Positions 54,503 to 64,000 of a stretch of 64,000 bases of DNA are shown piece after piece. Every line of letters starts with the position of its first letter. Positions within the stretch are counted from its first letter, which is position 1. Origin of the DNA: Bicyclus anynana (Eukaryota; Arthropoda; Insecta; Lepidoptera; Nymphalidae); the NCBI RefSeq assembly GCF_947172395.1, contig NC_069110.1, positions 2,046,001-2,110,000 on the forward strand, given 5' to 3'. The translations under genes were made by a program, and so were the position numbers. Below the pieces are notes generated by a model. The model worked only from the letters and a program-made list of their open reading frames with translations. It was not told the DNA's origin and searched no databases.

Positions 54503-55996
54503 TTATTTATTTATTAAAGTTACAAATTTTACCATGAACCATGGATGGTAATAACAATCATATAAACATTCCTCTTCAATCACTCTATCTATTTAAAAAA
54601 ACCTCATTAAAATCCGTTGCGTAGTTTTAATAAAAATTTAAGCATAGGTACATAGGGACAGAAAGCGACATTGTTTTATACTGTGTAGTGATGAGGATAA
54701 CTTTTTTCCTATAAATTTTCTGCACTAGTCCGGAAATGGGTATGGAAAAAGTAAAAAAATATATCATATTTGTTTATTTCGTAGTTAACAAGCACCTTTG
54801 TATCCAAGGTTGTTTGTAGCGACTCTATTACCGGTTTGAAAAACAGTATCTGTTTTTATTTTAAAATAATTATCAATAACAATATTAATTAACATTTCTA
54901 ACTCAACCTTAGTTCGTGCATCCATCCTGCTATACTCGTAAGCGATAGTAATACTTATTAATTTTTACCATTTAATAAAAATACCCACCACGTGAACTCC
55001 CATTTTAAAGTATAATAATATAGTGGTAATACGAATAATAAGTAAAACTTCTTATGGGAGGCTAAACCGCTTCGTAACGTAACGCGTTACGGTGCAACTT
55101 TATCTGGCATATCTTTCTCTCATCGACGGCAGCAGGTTTAGGTTATTACTTCTGTCGAGCGTCCCGAGATACGTTTCTTTTTTTAGGGCTCCTTTTTAGG
55201 GTACATAGTACAAAAACGGAACCCCTTTATTATCACTCGCGCACATTTTAATGTATGTCTATTTTCTCGGAATAAACCGCACCAATCCAGTTGAAAGTTG
55301 AAATTTGAAATATCAATTCTTGTGATCCAACCGCACAGATGTACCGTGAATAGGTAAAATTTCAATAGAGGGGGCACTTATACGGGTTAAACTTTTGCAA
55401 ACTTTATCGTCTGATACATCAAATGAAAGGATTTAAGAAATATTTTTTAAAAAAGCTTTCAATTTATTTAAATACGTAATTAGACGAAAATTTACCTTGC
55501 CCTTTTTCTCCGAAACTAATGTATGTAAATTTTTCAAACAAATACAACATTTTGCTTTTTACTTAAGGATTTATGGAAATGTTTGAAACTTTGAAATTTT
55601 TGAATATGAAGGTCAATTTTTTTTGTAATTTTGAAATACGTAGTTTCCTAGTTTTTCACGAAAATATACTCCCCTCCCCCCTTTTCTCCGAAACTACTAA
55701 ACCTAAAACTTTTGAAAAAAACACAAAAGTTAGCCATCTTTCTACGTGATGATTTCCATAAAACCTCAGAAATATAAAATTTTTGGATATGTCCGAATTT
55801 TTAAGAATATTTCCCATATATATTTTTATATATGACCATTCCCGTTTCCCTCCAATTAGTCAGGAAAAAACTGTGATTGGAGTGGGTAGGACAATAATTC
55901 TGAAGGCGGGGATCGAATCTATGACCTGGTGATGAGTCTGGCACCTACAGTTGAGCTGATGAGGCTTCATTTCATTTTAATTTTATTAAAATTTTA
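54503..55996. other. Repeat-rich stretch without genes
   Basis: About 55178-55440 is a diverged copy of a widespread lepidopteran repeat with GGGCTCCTTTTTAGGGTACA and AAAACGGAACCCC. The rest, including 55500-55860, is AT-rich and unassigned. Confidence 0.4.
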
Positions 55997-56317
55997 TCAT
56001 CATCATCATCATTATCAACCCATATTAGGCTCACTGCTGAGCTCGAGTCTCCTCTCAGAATGGGAAGGGCTAAGCCAATAGTCCACCACGCTGACCCAAT
56101 CCGGATTGGCAGACTTCACATATGCAGAGAATTAAGAAAATTCTCTGGTGTGCAGATTTTCTCGTGATGTATTTCCTTCACGTTTTGAGACACGTGATAT
56201 TTAATTTCTTAAAATGCACACAACTGAAAAGTTGAAGGTGCATGCCCCGGGCCGGATTCGAACCCACTCCCTCCGGAATCGGAGGCAGAGGTCATATCCA
56301 CTGGGCTATCACGGCTA
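55997..56317 (-). repeat. SINE (family A), full length
   Basis: The (ATC)n tail, CTGAGCTCGAGTCTCCTCTC, AGAATTAAGAAAATTCTCTG and head CCACTGGGCTATCACGGCT in minus orientation. Confidence 0.9.
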
Positions 56318-57440
56318 CTCATATTATAAAATGCTAAAACATTGCGTGTAGTCGTTTTAAATATTATCTGACATTAAATAGATTTTCAGTACATGCTAAT
56401 AGCTAAACAAATTAAACTAGAAAATGAATTAATGTGGGTCATTGTTCCATGTATTTAGAAATGAGTTGGGTAGCTGACTCATATCAAATTAAACAATATC
56501 AATTTCGCATAGTAAATCCGAAATATATTAAGGATTTTTTATAAAAATTTAAAAATCATGTATTTTTTCAAATTTTCATCAATCATTACTTTCGGCTATA
56601 GGGATTCAAAGGGTCAGATTTGCGGCGCTGCCGTGGATCAATGAAAAACGCCACATACAAAATAGTACGACTTAATGACGTCGTAGGTACATAATGATCT
56701 TTAGATTTGTATGGGCGTTCAAACAAAATTACTAATATCTTTGTTATTTGTGCGTTTATGTTTATAGTTCACATATTTAAAAATGTCACATTTAATGTAC
56801 CTAAGGAAGCTAAAGTTGTATGAAATTTGATAAAAGACATTTAATAGATTTTGAAGTTTTATATAGTTTGCAAATATCCAGACAATCTTTGCCTTTTATG
56901 TATAAATTAGTTATCATTGACCTTATCTACCCGAATGTATCATTAAAATCAATATATTCAAACCTAGTCATCATCACCATTGTTGAAATCGGTCCAGTAG
57001 TTTCAGAATCTATTCAATTCAAACAAACAATTATATTTTTCCTCTTTATAATATTAGTTTAATGAATGACGAATTAACTCGCTTTGCTGGCATTGCGATT
57101 TTATTATTGGCAACAGCGTCACATCATATGACATCATGAGCACACAATACCGGCTTCACTTGTGTGTCAATGTGGTTAGGTCAAAAGTTGCGAGTAACTG
57201 TCGTGCCAGGTCCCGTTAGCGGAAAGTTCTGAAATTCGGCACATGTCATTAAAACAACACATCATCAGCCTAATTTAGAGCCTAGTATTCCTTAAAGGTG
57301 CAGCTGGAATAGAGTAGTGAGTTTAAGCTCCGTATCCCATGTTCGGAGTCTAAACTCACCACGCAGTTCTAACACGGGTAGGCGGACTTAGGATGATAAT
57401 GTTAAATTCACTAACAACCACTGTCAGATGTTAAAGATAG
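56318..57440. other. Unassigned sequence upstream of the lysozyme gene
   Basis: An RTE-like tail end lies at about 56975-57061 (GAAATCGGTCCAGTAGTTTC to TTTATAATATTAG). About 57290-57380 has repeat-like TGGAATAGAGTAGTGAG sequence. Confidence 0.4.
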
Positions 57441-57673
57441 TGTTCGTGTAAGCCCAGTAGACAAAACCTCTGCCATTGATTTGGAAGGTGTAGGGTGTTC
57501 CAGTTCCAGTTATGTGCATTAAAAAAAAAAAAATATCACGTTCACGAATTAGGAAAAACATCATGTGACCCGCATTGGGTCAGCGTGGTGGACTATTAGC
57601 CTAAATCCTCTTATTTTGAAAGGAGACTCGTGTTCAATAGTGAGCTAAATATAGGTTGTTAATAATGATGATA
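57441..57673 (+). repeat. SINE (family A), diverged
   Basis: GTGTAAGCCCAGTAGACAAA, GACCCGCATTGGGTCAGCGT and GGACTATTAGCCTAAATCC in family order; shortened in the middle. Confidence 0.75.
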
Positions 57674-58092
57674 GATTCTACTCTACTTCTTATATTATGG
57701 TCAATCCGCGGAGTTCAGCTAATGGCTAATAAGATAATCAATAATTTACCGGCCCCAATTCGACAATATCGCTCGTCGACCTTTACCTTTCTGAGAATAA
57801 TTTAAAAATAGTATCGTTTCAAGTTAACCGATTTTAATGAAATCACTCTTACGATGGACACCGACAGCCACCTGCGGCGCCGCGGCCCAAGGTGAGCCGG
57901 TGTCGTCCGCGGCCGCCGGCCGGCAGCCAGCCCGCAGCGACGATCCGCTATTATCTCTGCTCTAAAATGATCGGCGTTTAACTCGACACGCAATTGAGAT
58001 TACCGTTAATGCGGGCGCGACGCGAGCGGCGGCGCGTCCTCGCGTAAATAAAACAGCGTGCACGCGCGTGGGATGCGCAAACGCACTTCACG
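57674..58092 (+). promoter_or_regulatory. Upstream region of the lysozyme gene
   Basis: GC content rises sharply from about 57870. AAATAAA at 58044-58050, 43 bp before the ATG, is the only TATA-like motif near the start and would imply a very short leader. TTATCT (57951, a GATA-type site on the minus strand) is present. I found no convincing NF-kB-type site, so immune induction cannot be argued from sequence. Confidence 0.3.
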
Positions 58093-60465
58093 ATGTTCCG
58101 CGTCGCCTTGTTGGTGAGCGCGCTGGCGGCGCTGGGCGGCGCGCGCGTGTTCGAGCGGTGTGCGCTGGCGCGGGAACTGCGGCGGCTGGGCGTGCGGCGC
58201 GAGGACATTGCCACGTGGGTGTGCATTGCTTACCACGAGTCGCGCTTCGACACGGCGGCGCACAACCGCGGCAGCGGCGACCACGGCATACTGCAGATCA
58301 GCGAGCTGTACTGGTGCGGGCCCGGCAAGGCGTGCGGCGCGCCGTGCTCCGCCTTCCGCGACGACGACATCGCCGACGACGTGCGCTGCGCGCTGCAGGT
58401 GCACAAAGAACACACGCGGCTGCAGGGCGACGGCTTCCTCGCCTGGGTGGTGTATCCGCACAACTGCAAGCAAAACGCGAAGAAATACGTCGTCGACTGT
58501 GACATAAACGTCAAAGACCTTCCAATAAAGTTTGAAGACAGAGCCCGATATCTGAAAGCTGACACTAAGAACGAGTCGAAAACGCCACCGATAAATATTC
58601 CTCACCGGAACCTGTCAACCCCAAGTTACTTGGGAATAAATTCCATCTTTCAAGGGAGCTATGTGAATGAATTCGAACGAAATTACTACGATAATAACAA
58701 ACGATCAAACTGGCTTAACTTCAAAGTGGACAATATCGACGAGCTCGAGCTTCCGGGCGCGACGAGACGAGCTAATCAGCGCGCACGTTTGTTAGAGTTC
58801 TCGACTCGACCTACGACTACGACAACATTGGATCCAGATCTCGTAGGAATAAAACCTCCCTCGCCGAGAAAAATAGAATCCAATCAGTTCCGCCGCCGGA
58901 AAACATTCGCAGAACCACTATTTCTCAGAAATAAAATAAGCGATTACCAAAAAACTAGCAAAACAACCACTGCCCCTGCTACAAGTACTACTGCACCAAC
59001 TGATTCATCGTTATATGAAGATTTGTCGCATAATATATTTTTAAATTTATCGCCCGCGTTCCCAAAGGATGTGAGTGAATTTTCTCCGAAAAAAATAATA
59101 TCGTCTGATTTGAGTAAGTACCATATTCAAACGCCACAATTTGAGGAAATCTCTACCAGTGAAAAACTAACTTATGATGATTTAGCTCAGAATCCTTTTT
59201 TAAATTCACTACTTGGCTTTAGTTTCAAGTCTAGAACAGAATCACCTTCCCAGCAAACAGAATACAACCGAAATACCTTTAGAGAGTTTACTCTGACTAC
59301 ATCAAAACCAGAGAGTACTCTGAGATCTTTTAAGCAAATTGGAATGTTTGGTAGCCCGGACGTGAATTCTAATTTGCCAAAGGAATCGTCTTCTCAGAAT
59401 AATGACGACATTGACACTAAAGTGTCAATTGAAGATTTATCGCAAAACCCTTTTCTTAGTCATATTCTACGTAGCGATAAAATAAAACCATCGACTCGTT
59501 CACCGACCAAAGGGTCGGTAGATAATAGTGAAAATTATGAAATTAATTTTAGATTTACTACCCCAAAACCGACTTCGGCTTCACTGATCTCATCTGCACA
59601 ACAATTGGACACGTTCACGACAACAAGACCGTCATCGCAAAGAGGTCGTGCTCGTTATTTATTAGATTTTGATAAAACCACTGAACGTTCGACTGTAACA
59701 TATAGCACTCGGAAGTACCAAACTATATCAAGACAAAGACTTTATGAAAATTCTGTAAAAAGTACAACTGCCATTACACCGAGCACAAAAAAGCCTGAAG
59801 TTTCAACAACATCTTATATAAACAATACAAATGAAATTGCTATAATAACGACCACTTCTAAAACCACAACAATTCCAAGCGAAATGTATAATGCAAAAGA
59901 AACTAATAAATTACCAGCTAGATTTGTAAAAACCCCTATACCACAGAATGCAAGTATGAGTACAACAGAGGTTTCAAGAACACCAGATATCGGTAATACA
60001 ACAAAGATTAGTACATTACAGAGCAGTGATAAAGTGACTACAAATAAACCTCAAACTACGAGCAAACCTCGGACTACAAGTACATCGTCCACAATGTTAC
60101 AATCGCGAACATCTAATCGATTTTGGGAAGGACATCGTAACTTTACTGTTACACCGAAACCTAATCTCACAGTGAGGCCTACAAATTCAACTTTGACTTC
60201 AACTATATACACAACTACACAAAAACCTGCACTGACGACGTCCACTGAGGCATCAACCACGAAAACAGCCTTATCTACGAGTATATTCGACCTCTACTTA
60301 AGACCGTCTACTAAACCCCCGTTTAAGCCCTTCGAATTCACTTCCTCAAATAGAAGAGCTTACAAACTCAGTATATTCTCCGGCGGCACTACTAAGCCTC
60401 CCCCTTCCTATTTCACAACCAAAAAACCAATTATAGAACTCCCAAAAAATTATACGCAAAAATAA
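58093..60465 (+). CDS. Secreted c-type lysozyme domain fused to a Thr/Ser-rich tail
   Basis: The 790-residue intronless frame starts with a signal peptide (1-17, MFRVALLVSALAALGGA). Residues 19-136 form a c-type lysozyme (glycoside hydrolase family 22, cleaving peptidoglycan MurNAc-GlcNAc bonds). All eight cysteines are present (23, 44, 75, 81, 85, 99, 125, 136), as are the catalytic pair, Glu49 (in AYHESRFD) and Asp63 (in GSGDHGILQIS). The loop between them is shorter than usual, as in some insect lysozyme-like proteins. Insect lysozymes are normally about 140 residues; here about 650 more follow, rich in Thr, Ser, Pro, Lys and probably O-glycosylated and extracellular. Three copies of a DLxxNxFL motif lie at about 305-459. 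The lysozyme part is very GC-rich and the tail AT-rich. The protein could be matrix-tethered or mucin-like. GTGAGC at 58114 looks like a donor, but reading through gives the signal peptide. Confidence 0.88.
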   Translation: MFRVALLVSALAALGGARVFERCALARELRRLGVRREDIATWVCIAYHESRFDTAAHNRGSGDHGILQISELYWCGPGKACGAPCSAFRDDDIADDVRCALQVHKEHTRLQGDGFLAWVVYPHNCKQNAKKYVVDCDINVKDLPIKFEDRARYLKADTKNESKTPPINIPHRNLSTPSYLGINSIFQGSYVNEFERNYYDNNKRSNWLNFKVDNIDELELPGATRRANQRARLLEFSTRPTTTTTLDPDLVGIKPPSPRKIESNQFRRRKTFAEPLFLRNKISDYQKTSKTTTAPATSTTAPTDSSLYEDLSHNIFLNLSPAFPKDVSEFSPKKIISSDLSKYHIQTPQFEEISTSEKLTYDDLAQNPFLNSLLGFSFKSRTESPSQQTEYNRNTFREFTLTTSKPESTLRSFKQIGMFGSPDVNSNLPKESSSQNNDDIDTKVSIEDLSQNPFLSHILRSDKIKPSTRSPTKGSVDNSENYEINFRFTTPKPTSASLISSAQQLDTFTTTRPSSQRGRARYLLDFDKTTERSTVTYSTRKYQTISRQRLYENSVKSTTAITPSTKKPEVSTTSYINNTNEIAIITTTSKTTTIPSEMYNAKETNKLPARFVKTPIPQNASMSTTEVSRTPDIGNTTKISTLQSSDKVTTNKPQTTSKPRTTSTSSTMLQSRTSNRFWEGHRNFTVTPKPNLTVRPTNSTLTSTIYTTTQKPALTTSTEASTTKTALSTSIFDLYLRPSTKPPFKPFEFTSSNRRAYKLSIFSGGTTKPPPSYFTTKKPIIELPKNYTQK

Positions 60466-60990
60466 TAAGTAGGATATGTTTGAAATGTAAATCTAAATGT
60501 TAAATTTGTTGTAACATAATAATTTATATTAAGCGTCAAACCAAAAAGCATTTATTATTTTAGACTTAATTATATATTATACTCGTAGATTATTAAGCAT
60601 TTGAATGTTAATTTTAATTTGTTATTATACGTTTCGACTGGTCGACTTCGTTTTTTTATTAATTCTTTTGTATATAAAAACCCGTACATAATGTTTTAGC
60701 ATTAGGTAATTCTGGCACATAAATAAATAATGTGTATATGTCGGTTCATCGCTTTACAAAATATTCGAGAAGCAGATTTCAATATGATTATGCAAAAAAA
60801 GTTGCCAAATGCGTCTGTCTTTGCGTTAGTAGGTATACGTAAGTCGTATAGCCTGATGCGGTAACCAGATAGCAATATATTAGATATTTTGTGCTATTAT
60901 TACGTATCTTTTATATATGCTTTGCGAATGGTATTATTGCGAAATTCTTTATTTATATTTTTTGAACAAATAACATCGTATATCTTCTCT
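60466..60990. other. 3' flank of the lysozyme gene
   Basis: AT-rich sequence with no gene; it includes the likely 3' UTR and polyadenylation signal. Confidence 0.5.
60722..60727 (+). promoter_or_regulatory. Candidate polyadenylation signal (AATAAA)
   Basis: It stands about 257 bp after the lysozyme stop and is followed by GT-rich TGTGTATATGTCGG, a plausible downstream element. Confidence 0.4.
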
Positions 60991-61170
60991 ACAAAGTGCT
61001 GGAATGGCGACCCCGCACTAGAAAACGCAGTGTTGGTCGACCCCCCACCATGTGGACCGACGACATCAAGCGAGTCGCAGGGATTCGCTGGATGCAGGGG
61101 GCTCAGTGATGTTTGGAAGTCCCTACAAAAGGCCTATGTGGACGTCCATCGGCTGATGTGCTGATGATGA
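60991..61170 (+). repeat. Non-LTR retrotransposon pol 3' fragment
   Basis: GCTGGAATGGCGACCCCGCA, GTGTTGGTCGACCCCCCACC, GACGACATCAAGCGAGTCGC and a TGATGATGATG tail. It encodes the end of pol in plus orientation with a small deletion near CAGTGATGTTTGG. Confidence 0.8.
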
Positions 61171-61650
61171 TGATGATGGTCTTCTCTACTCGTGAAAAAG
61201 TAATGAAAATCAATTGAAAATATTTTGAAATAACGTATTTTGTCCCAAGGGGAATACTAGGCTTTATACTCGTAGGTTAAGTACCTACCTCATACGACAT
61301 AGGCAAAAGTAGTAATAGTAAAAAAGCACATATTATATTCTTTGTCACAGGAATGTTTCAATCATGTGCGATAGATAAGTAGGTACTTGTGAAGTAACTA
61401 AGCTTGAAATAAACAAATTAAGTACTCGTATTTCAATTATACATACGAGTATTTCACTAGCCCAATTTCCCAGCGACAGAGAGAGAGAAACAGAGTTTCA
61501 TGAAATACTAGCGACCCGCCCCGGATTTGCATGTGTGAAATTTATATACTGAACTTAATCACTATTTGACGTAGTTAATGATATTTTGTGAATTGATTTA
61601 ATATTTATTTTAATATGTTGATAATAAAGACCAAACCAACAAACTTGAAC
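61171..61650. other. Unassigned sequence
   Basis: AT-rich, no gene seen. Confidence 0.35.
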
Positions 61651-61819
61651 GCTAAATTGCTTGGCGGTAGGTACGTCTTTGCCGGTAGGGTTATAACTAG
61701 CCACGGCCGAGGCTTCCCACCGGCCAGTCCTGGACCAATTAAGAAAACCTTAATCGGCCCAGCCGAGAATCGAACCCAGGATCTCCGTCTTGTTAAATCC
61801 ACCGCGCATACCACTGCGA
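61651..61819 (-). repeat. SINE (family B), 5' half
   Basis: CTTGGCGGTAGGTACGTCTT, CCACGGCCGAGGCTTCCCAC, GGACCAATTAAGAAAACC and the head CCGCGCATACCACTGCG in minus orientation; the 3' half is missing. Confidence 0.85.
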
Positions 61820-62035
61820 AAGTGACATGATGATGATACGTGATGACAGCCATATTAAAATCCGTTGTGTAGTTAATATCTAAGCGTACAAACAGTGGGA
61901 AACATTGTTTTATTGCTGTGTAGAGATAAACACCATTTACTGCCAATCAAACAACATATTACGTAGCGGAGCGTATCAGTACACGTAGTTCGCCTGTTCA
62001 CTGAGCTGTTCACATTCGAAGCATTTTCAATACAA

Positions 62036-62305
62036 TTACATTTTTCCAGTCTTCAGAAGATATTTCCGATAGTCATATCCAGTTGCATATTGCATGTCAA
62101 ATACTGGCATTGCGTTTAGTTCGTGAAGTTTAGAACGGATATTCCGAAGTTGCGGTCTTATGAAGTGAGTTACAGTGCTAAGTAAGTTTAAGTTTTCCAG
62201 TAAACAGGCGCTCAAGTCTCCTTTGTAACGGGTATTTAATAAATTTTCCTCTAACTGACGCCCTCGACTACGTCCGTGTCGAAACTTATAAATCGTTTCA
62301 TACAA
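62036..62305 (-). CDS. Coding-like segment of unknown family
   Basis: The minus-strand frame ends at TAA (62036-62038) after reading YKGDLSACLLENLNLLSTVT, HFIRPQLRNIRSKLHELNAM and PVFDMQYATGYDYRKYLLKT. The composition and amphipathic pattern look protein-like. Its upstream part (62255-62290) resembles the end of an RTE-like tail (GACACGGACGTAGTCGAGGG), so only about residues 17-89 are likely native. It could be a last exon whose upstream exons lie beyond 62300, or an exon relic. I do not recognise it. Confidence 0.3.
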   Translation of the reverse strand: MYETIYKFRHGRSRGRQLEENLLNTRYKGDLSACLLENLNLLSTVTHFIRPQLRNIRSKLHELNAMPVFDMQYATGYDYRKYLLKTGKM

Positions 62306-62328
62306 ACTTTCATCTCATTCAATACCCG

Positions 62329-62750
62329 TTGACCATCATAGTCATATCAGCCGATGGACGTCCACTGCAGGACAAAGGCCTTTCGTAGGGACTTCCGAAC
62401 ATCACTATACTGAGCCACCTGCATCCAGCGAATCCCTGCGGCTCGCTTGATGTCGTCAGTCCACCTGGTGGGGGGTCGACCAACACTGCGCTTAATAGTG
62501 CGAGGTCGCCTTTCCAGCACTTTGGGACCCCAACGTCCATCGGCTCTTCGAACTATGTGCCCCGCCCATTGCCACTTCAGCTTCGCAACTCGTTGAGCTG
62601 TCGGTGACTAGTTCTTCTGCGGATCTCCTCATTTCTGATTAGATCACGCAGAGATACTCCTAACATAGCTCGTTCCATCGCCCGTTGTGTGACTCTGAGC
62701 CTTCTTATGAGTCCCATAGTTAGCGACCAAGTCTCCTTCCGTTGATCCTT
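62329..62750 (-). repeat. Non-LTR retrotransposon pol 3' end
   Basis: Minus orientation: GACGTCCACTGCAGGACAAA, GCTTGATGTCGTCAGTCCAC, GTGCCCCGCCCATTGCCACT, TTCTGCGGATCTCCTCATTT. It is the longest copy of this family in the window and covers the C-terminal pol end (DDIKR...GIRWMQ) and upstream part. Confidence 0.82.
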
Positions 62751-63040
62751 AGAGAGAAACCTTTACTCTTTAATGGGTCTTCAAAATTGGATAATAATAA
62801 TGATGAATAAGCATTGCATTAAAAAACGTCCCCTTTTTAAACCTAATGAAAAAAACAGATAAATCTAATGTGACCTTTAATTCAATTGGACGGTGTTCTT
62901 TAGAATTAATAGTATATGTGAATTAATATTCAAATGACATCTGCGGATAAACTCGTTAGCTTATGATACTCGCATAACACCGCTCATTTTAAAGCAGAAA
63001 GAGGTAAATTAACTACTTATCAAAAGCTTCTAATATATAC
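62751..63040. other. Unassigned sequence
   Basis: AT-rich, no gene seen. Confidence 0.3.
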
Positions 63041-63218
63041 CGGCAAAGACGTACTGCCAAGCGAATTGAATTTTCAGTACGATGTCGTGTAGGAACCAAA
63101 AGGGTCAAGGGATGTGGATTTTTATCCTTCTTCTAACAAGTTAGCCCACTTCCATCTTAGATTGTATCATCACTTACCATCAGGTGAGAATGTAGTCAAG
63201 GGCTAACTTGTAAAAAAA
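63041..63218 (+). repeat. SINE (family B), 3' half
   Basis: ACCGGCAAAGACGTACTGCC, AGTACGATGTCGTGTAGGAA and CATCAGGTGAGAATGTAGTC; the head is missing. Confidence 0.85.
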
Positions 63219-64000
63219 ATAAAAAAATATAGATAATGCTCTTGTCACGCTGTTTGTGGTCGCTACCCTTTTGTGCTCAGTGCGATTGTTAGCTAATAGT
63301 CTATAGGTTTTTAAAAGCGATATCAATTTATGATATATTATAAATGCTAAAATAAATCTGTCTGTCGTTACCTTTTCACAGTTCATCCACTAAACCGTAT
63401 CATAATATAATCATCCATGTATCTTGGAACAGAACAAAGGTCACTTCACGTAATGGAAAAGTCCACGATTCCCTCGGGATTTGTTAAATCAGAATTTCAT
63501 TCCGAGCACAGAATTCTTCAAGAAATGCAGAATGTATGTACTGATACAACATGGTAATGTCAAGGAAGGACATATAACGTTGCGTTTATAAATCAATAAT
63601 TTCTGTTTTAATGGTAGATATGTGATGATCAGATATTATTAGAAAAAAATATATGCAAATTTCATGACGCTAACACGCTGAGGATTCGTGGATGCCATTT
63701 TTCCTCGGATTACATATATAAGCGTTGTATTCGCAAAAATGCTTATAATACTGCCTGGTGGAAGTCCTGGGTTCGAGTCCTGAGCAGTTCTATGTGATAC
63801 TGTTTTTTTTTCGTCTAATATATATTTCTCAGTCGGAAGTAGATTTTGCTTCGGCTGTGACTCGTTAAGACCCTACCGACAAAGCATAAAAAAAAAAGAA
63901 AAAAAAAGACGTTGGTGGAGTTGTTCTCCAAGGTCGTTGTCATAAGCATTAGATAGTGGTCGTTAATGACAGACATTTCTGACTGCCGACGGAAAGCGCT
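63219..64000. other. Right edge, unassigned
   Basis: A diverged RTE-like tail (about 63340-63500: CTAAACCGTATCATAATATA, TCCCTCGGGATTTGTTAAAT) and a SINE-like piece at 63750-63800 (AAGTCCTGGGTTCGAGTCCT) are present. No exon of the receptor is visible. Confidence 0.4.

Larger units (their letters stand above)
48048..58092. other. Region between receptor exon 6 and the lysozyme gene
   Basis: It holds a MITE (48123-48355), retroelement tails, several SINEs and a G-rich stretch at about 50690-50750. I searched by eye for the remaining receptor exons (the SLPHF-type block and final membrane span) and found none. Confidence 0.6.

Noticed and set aside
58110..58116. Splice donor GTGAGC early in the lysozyme gene
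   Set aside because: Reading through it gives a proper signal peptide directly joined to the lysozyme domain, so an intron here is not needed.
58006..58605. 199-codon open frame on the minus strand
   Set aside because: It is antisense to the GC-rich lysozyme domain; high GC makes stops rare on all frames. The plus frame has signal peptide, eight cysteines and catalytic residues.

Overview
The window looks like nuclear DNA from a moth or butterfly. It is AT-rich, its genes are split by long introns, and it is crowded with tRNA-headed SINEs, RTE-like retroelement tails and short inverted-repeat elements of the kind seen throughout Lepidoptera. It also carries a mag-type Ty3/gypsy element with very short LTRs, a type first described in the silkworm. 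All calls come from reading the sequence; no database search was run, so family names rest on motif recognition.

Layout. (1) 485-3204, plus strand: the last three recognisable exons of a gene resembling Alhambra/AF10/AF17, a chromatin-associated leucine-zipper protein. The first of these exons uses a GC donor, and the last contains an in-frame TGA before a GC-rich open extension. (2) 3205-16930: AT-rich flank with no convincing gene, holding a diverged tandem duplication, perfect hairpins, several miniature inverted-repeat elements (MITEs) and SINEs. (3) 17013-21516, minus strand: a complete Ty3/gypsy element with identical 98-bp LTRs, a primer-binding site, a polypurine tract and one intact 1347-residue gag-pol frame, inserted in an older SINE. 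(4) 22892-48047, plus strand: six exons, in phase throughout, of a CD36-family receptor resembling sensory neuron membrane proteins (SNMP). They encode the N-terminal membrane anchor and about 330 residues of ectodomain. The C-terminal third is not in the window. Its third intron is about 17 kb and holds a G-rich 11-bp minisatellite, many transposon fragments and an orphan coding-like segment at 38056-38238. Intron 5 holds a decayed duplicate of exon 5. (5) 58093-60465, plus strand: an intronless gene for a secreted c-type lysozyme domain with all eight cysteines and both catalytic acids, fused to a Thr/Ser-rich tail of about 650 residues. (6) 60466-64000: repeats plus one unassigned coding-like segment on the minus strand.

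How the parts relate. The genes do not form a pathway cluster. If the receptor's remaining exons lie beyond the right edge, the lysozyme gene sits inside its last visible intron. Otherwise the receptor is truncated. I see no wholly new multi-gene system. The most unusual items are the lysozyme-mucin fusion with a sharp compositional break, the relic exon, the in-frame TGA in the Alh-like gene, and the young-looking short-LTR retrotransposon with a GC-rich insert in gag.
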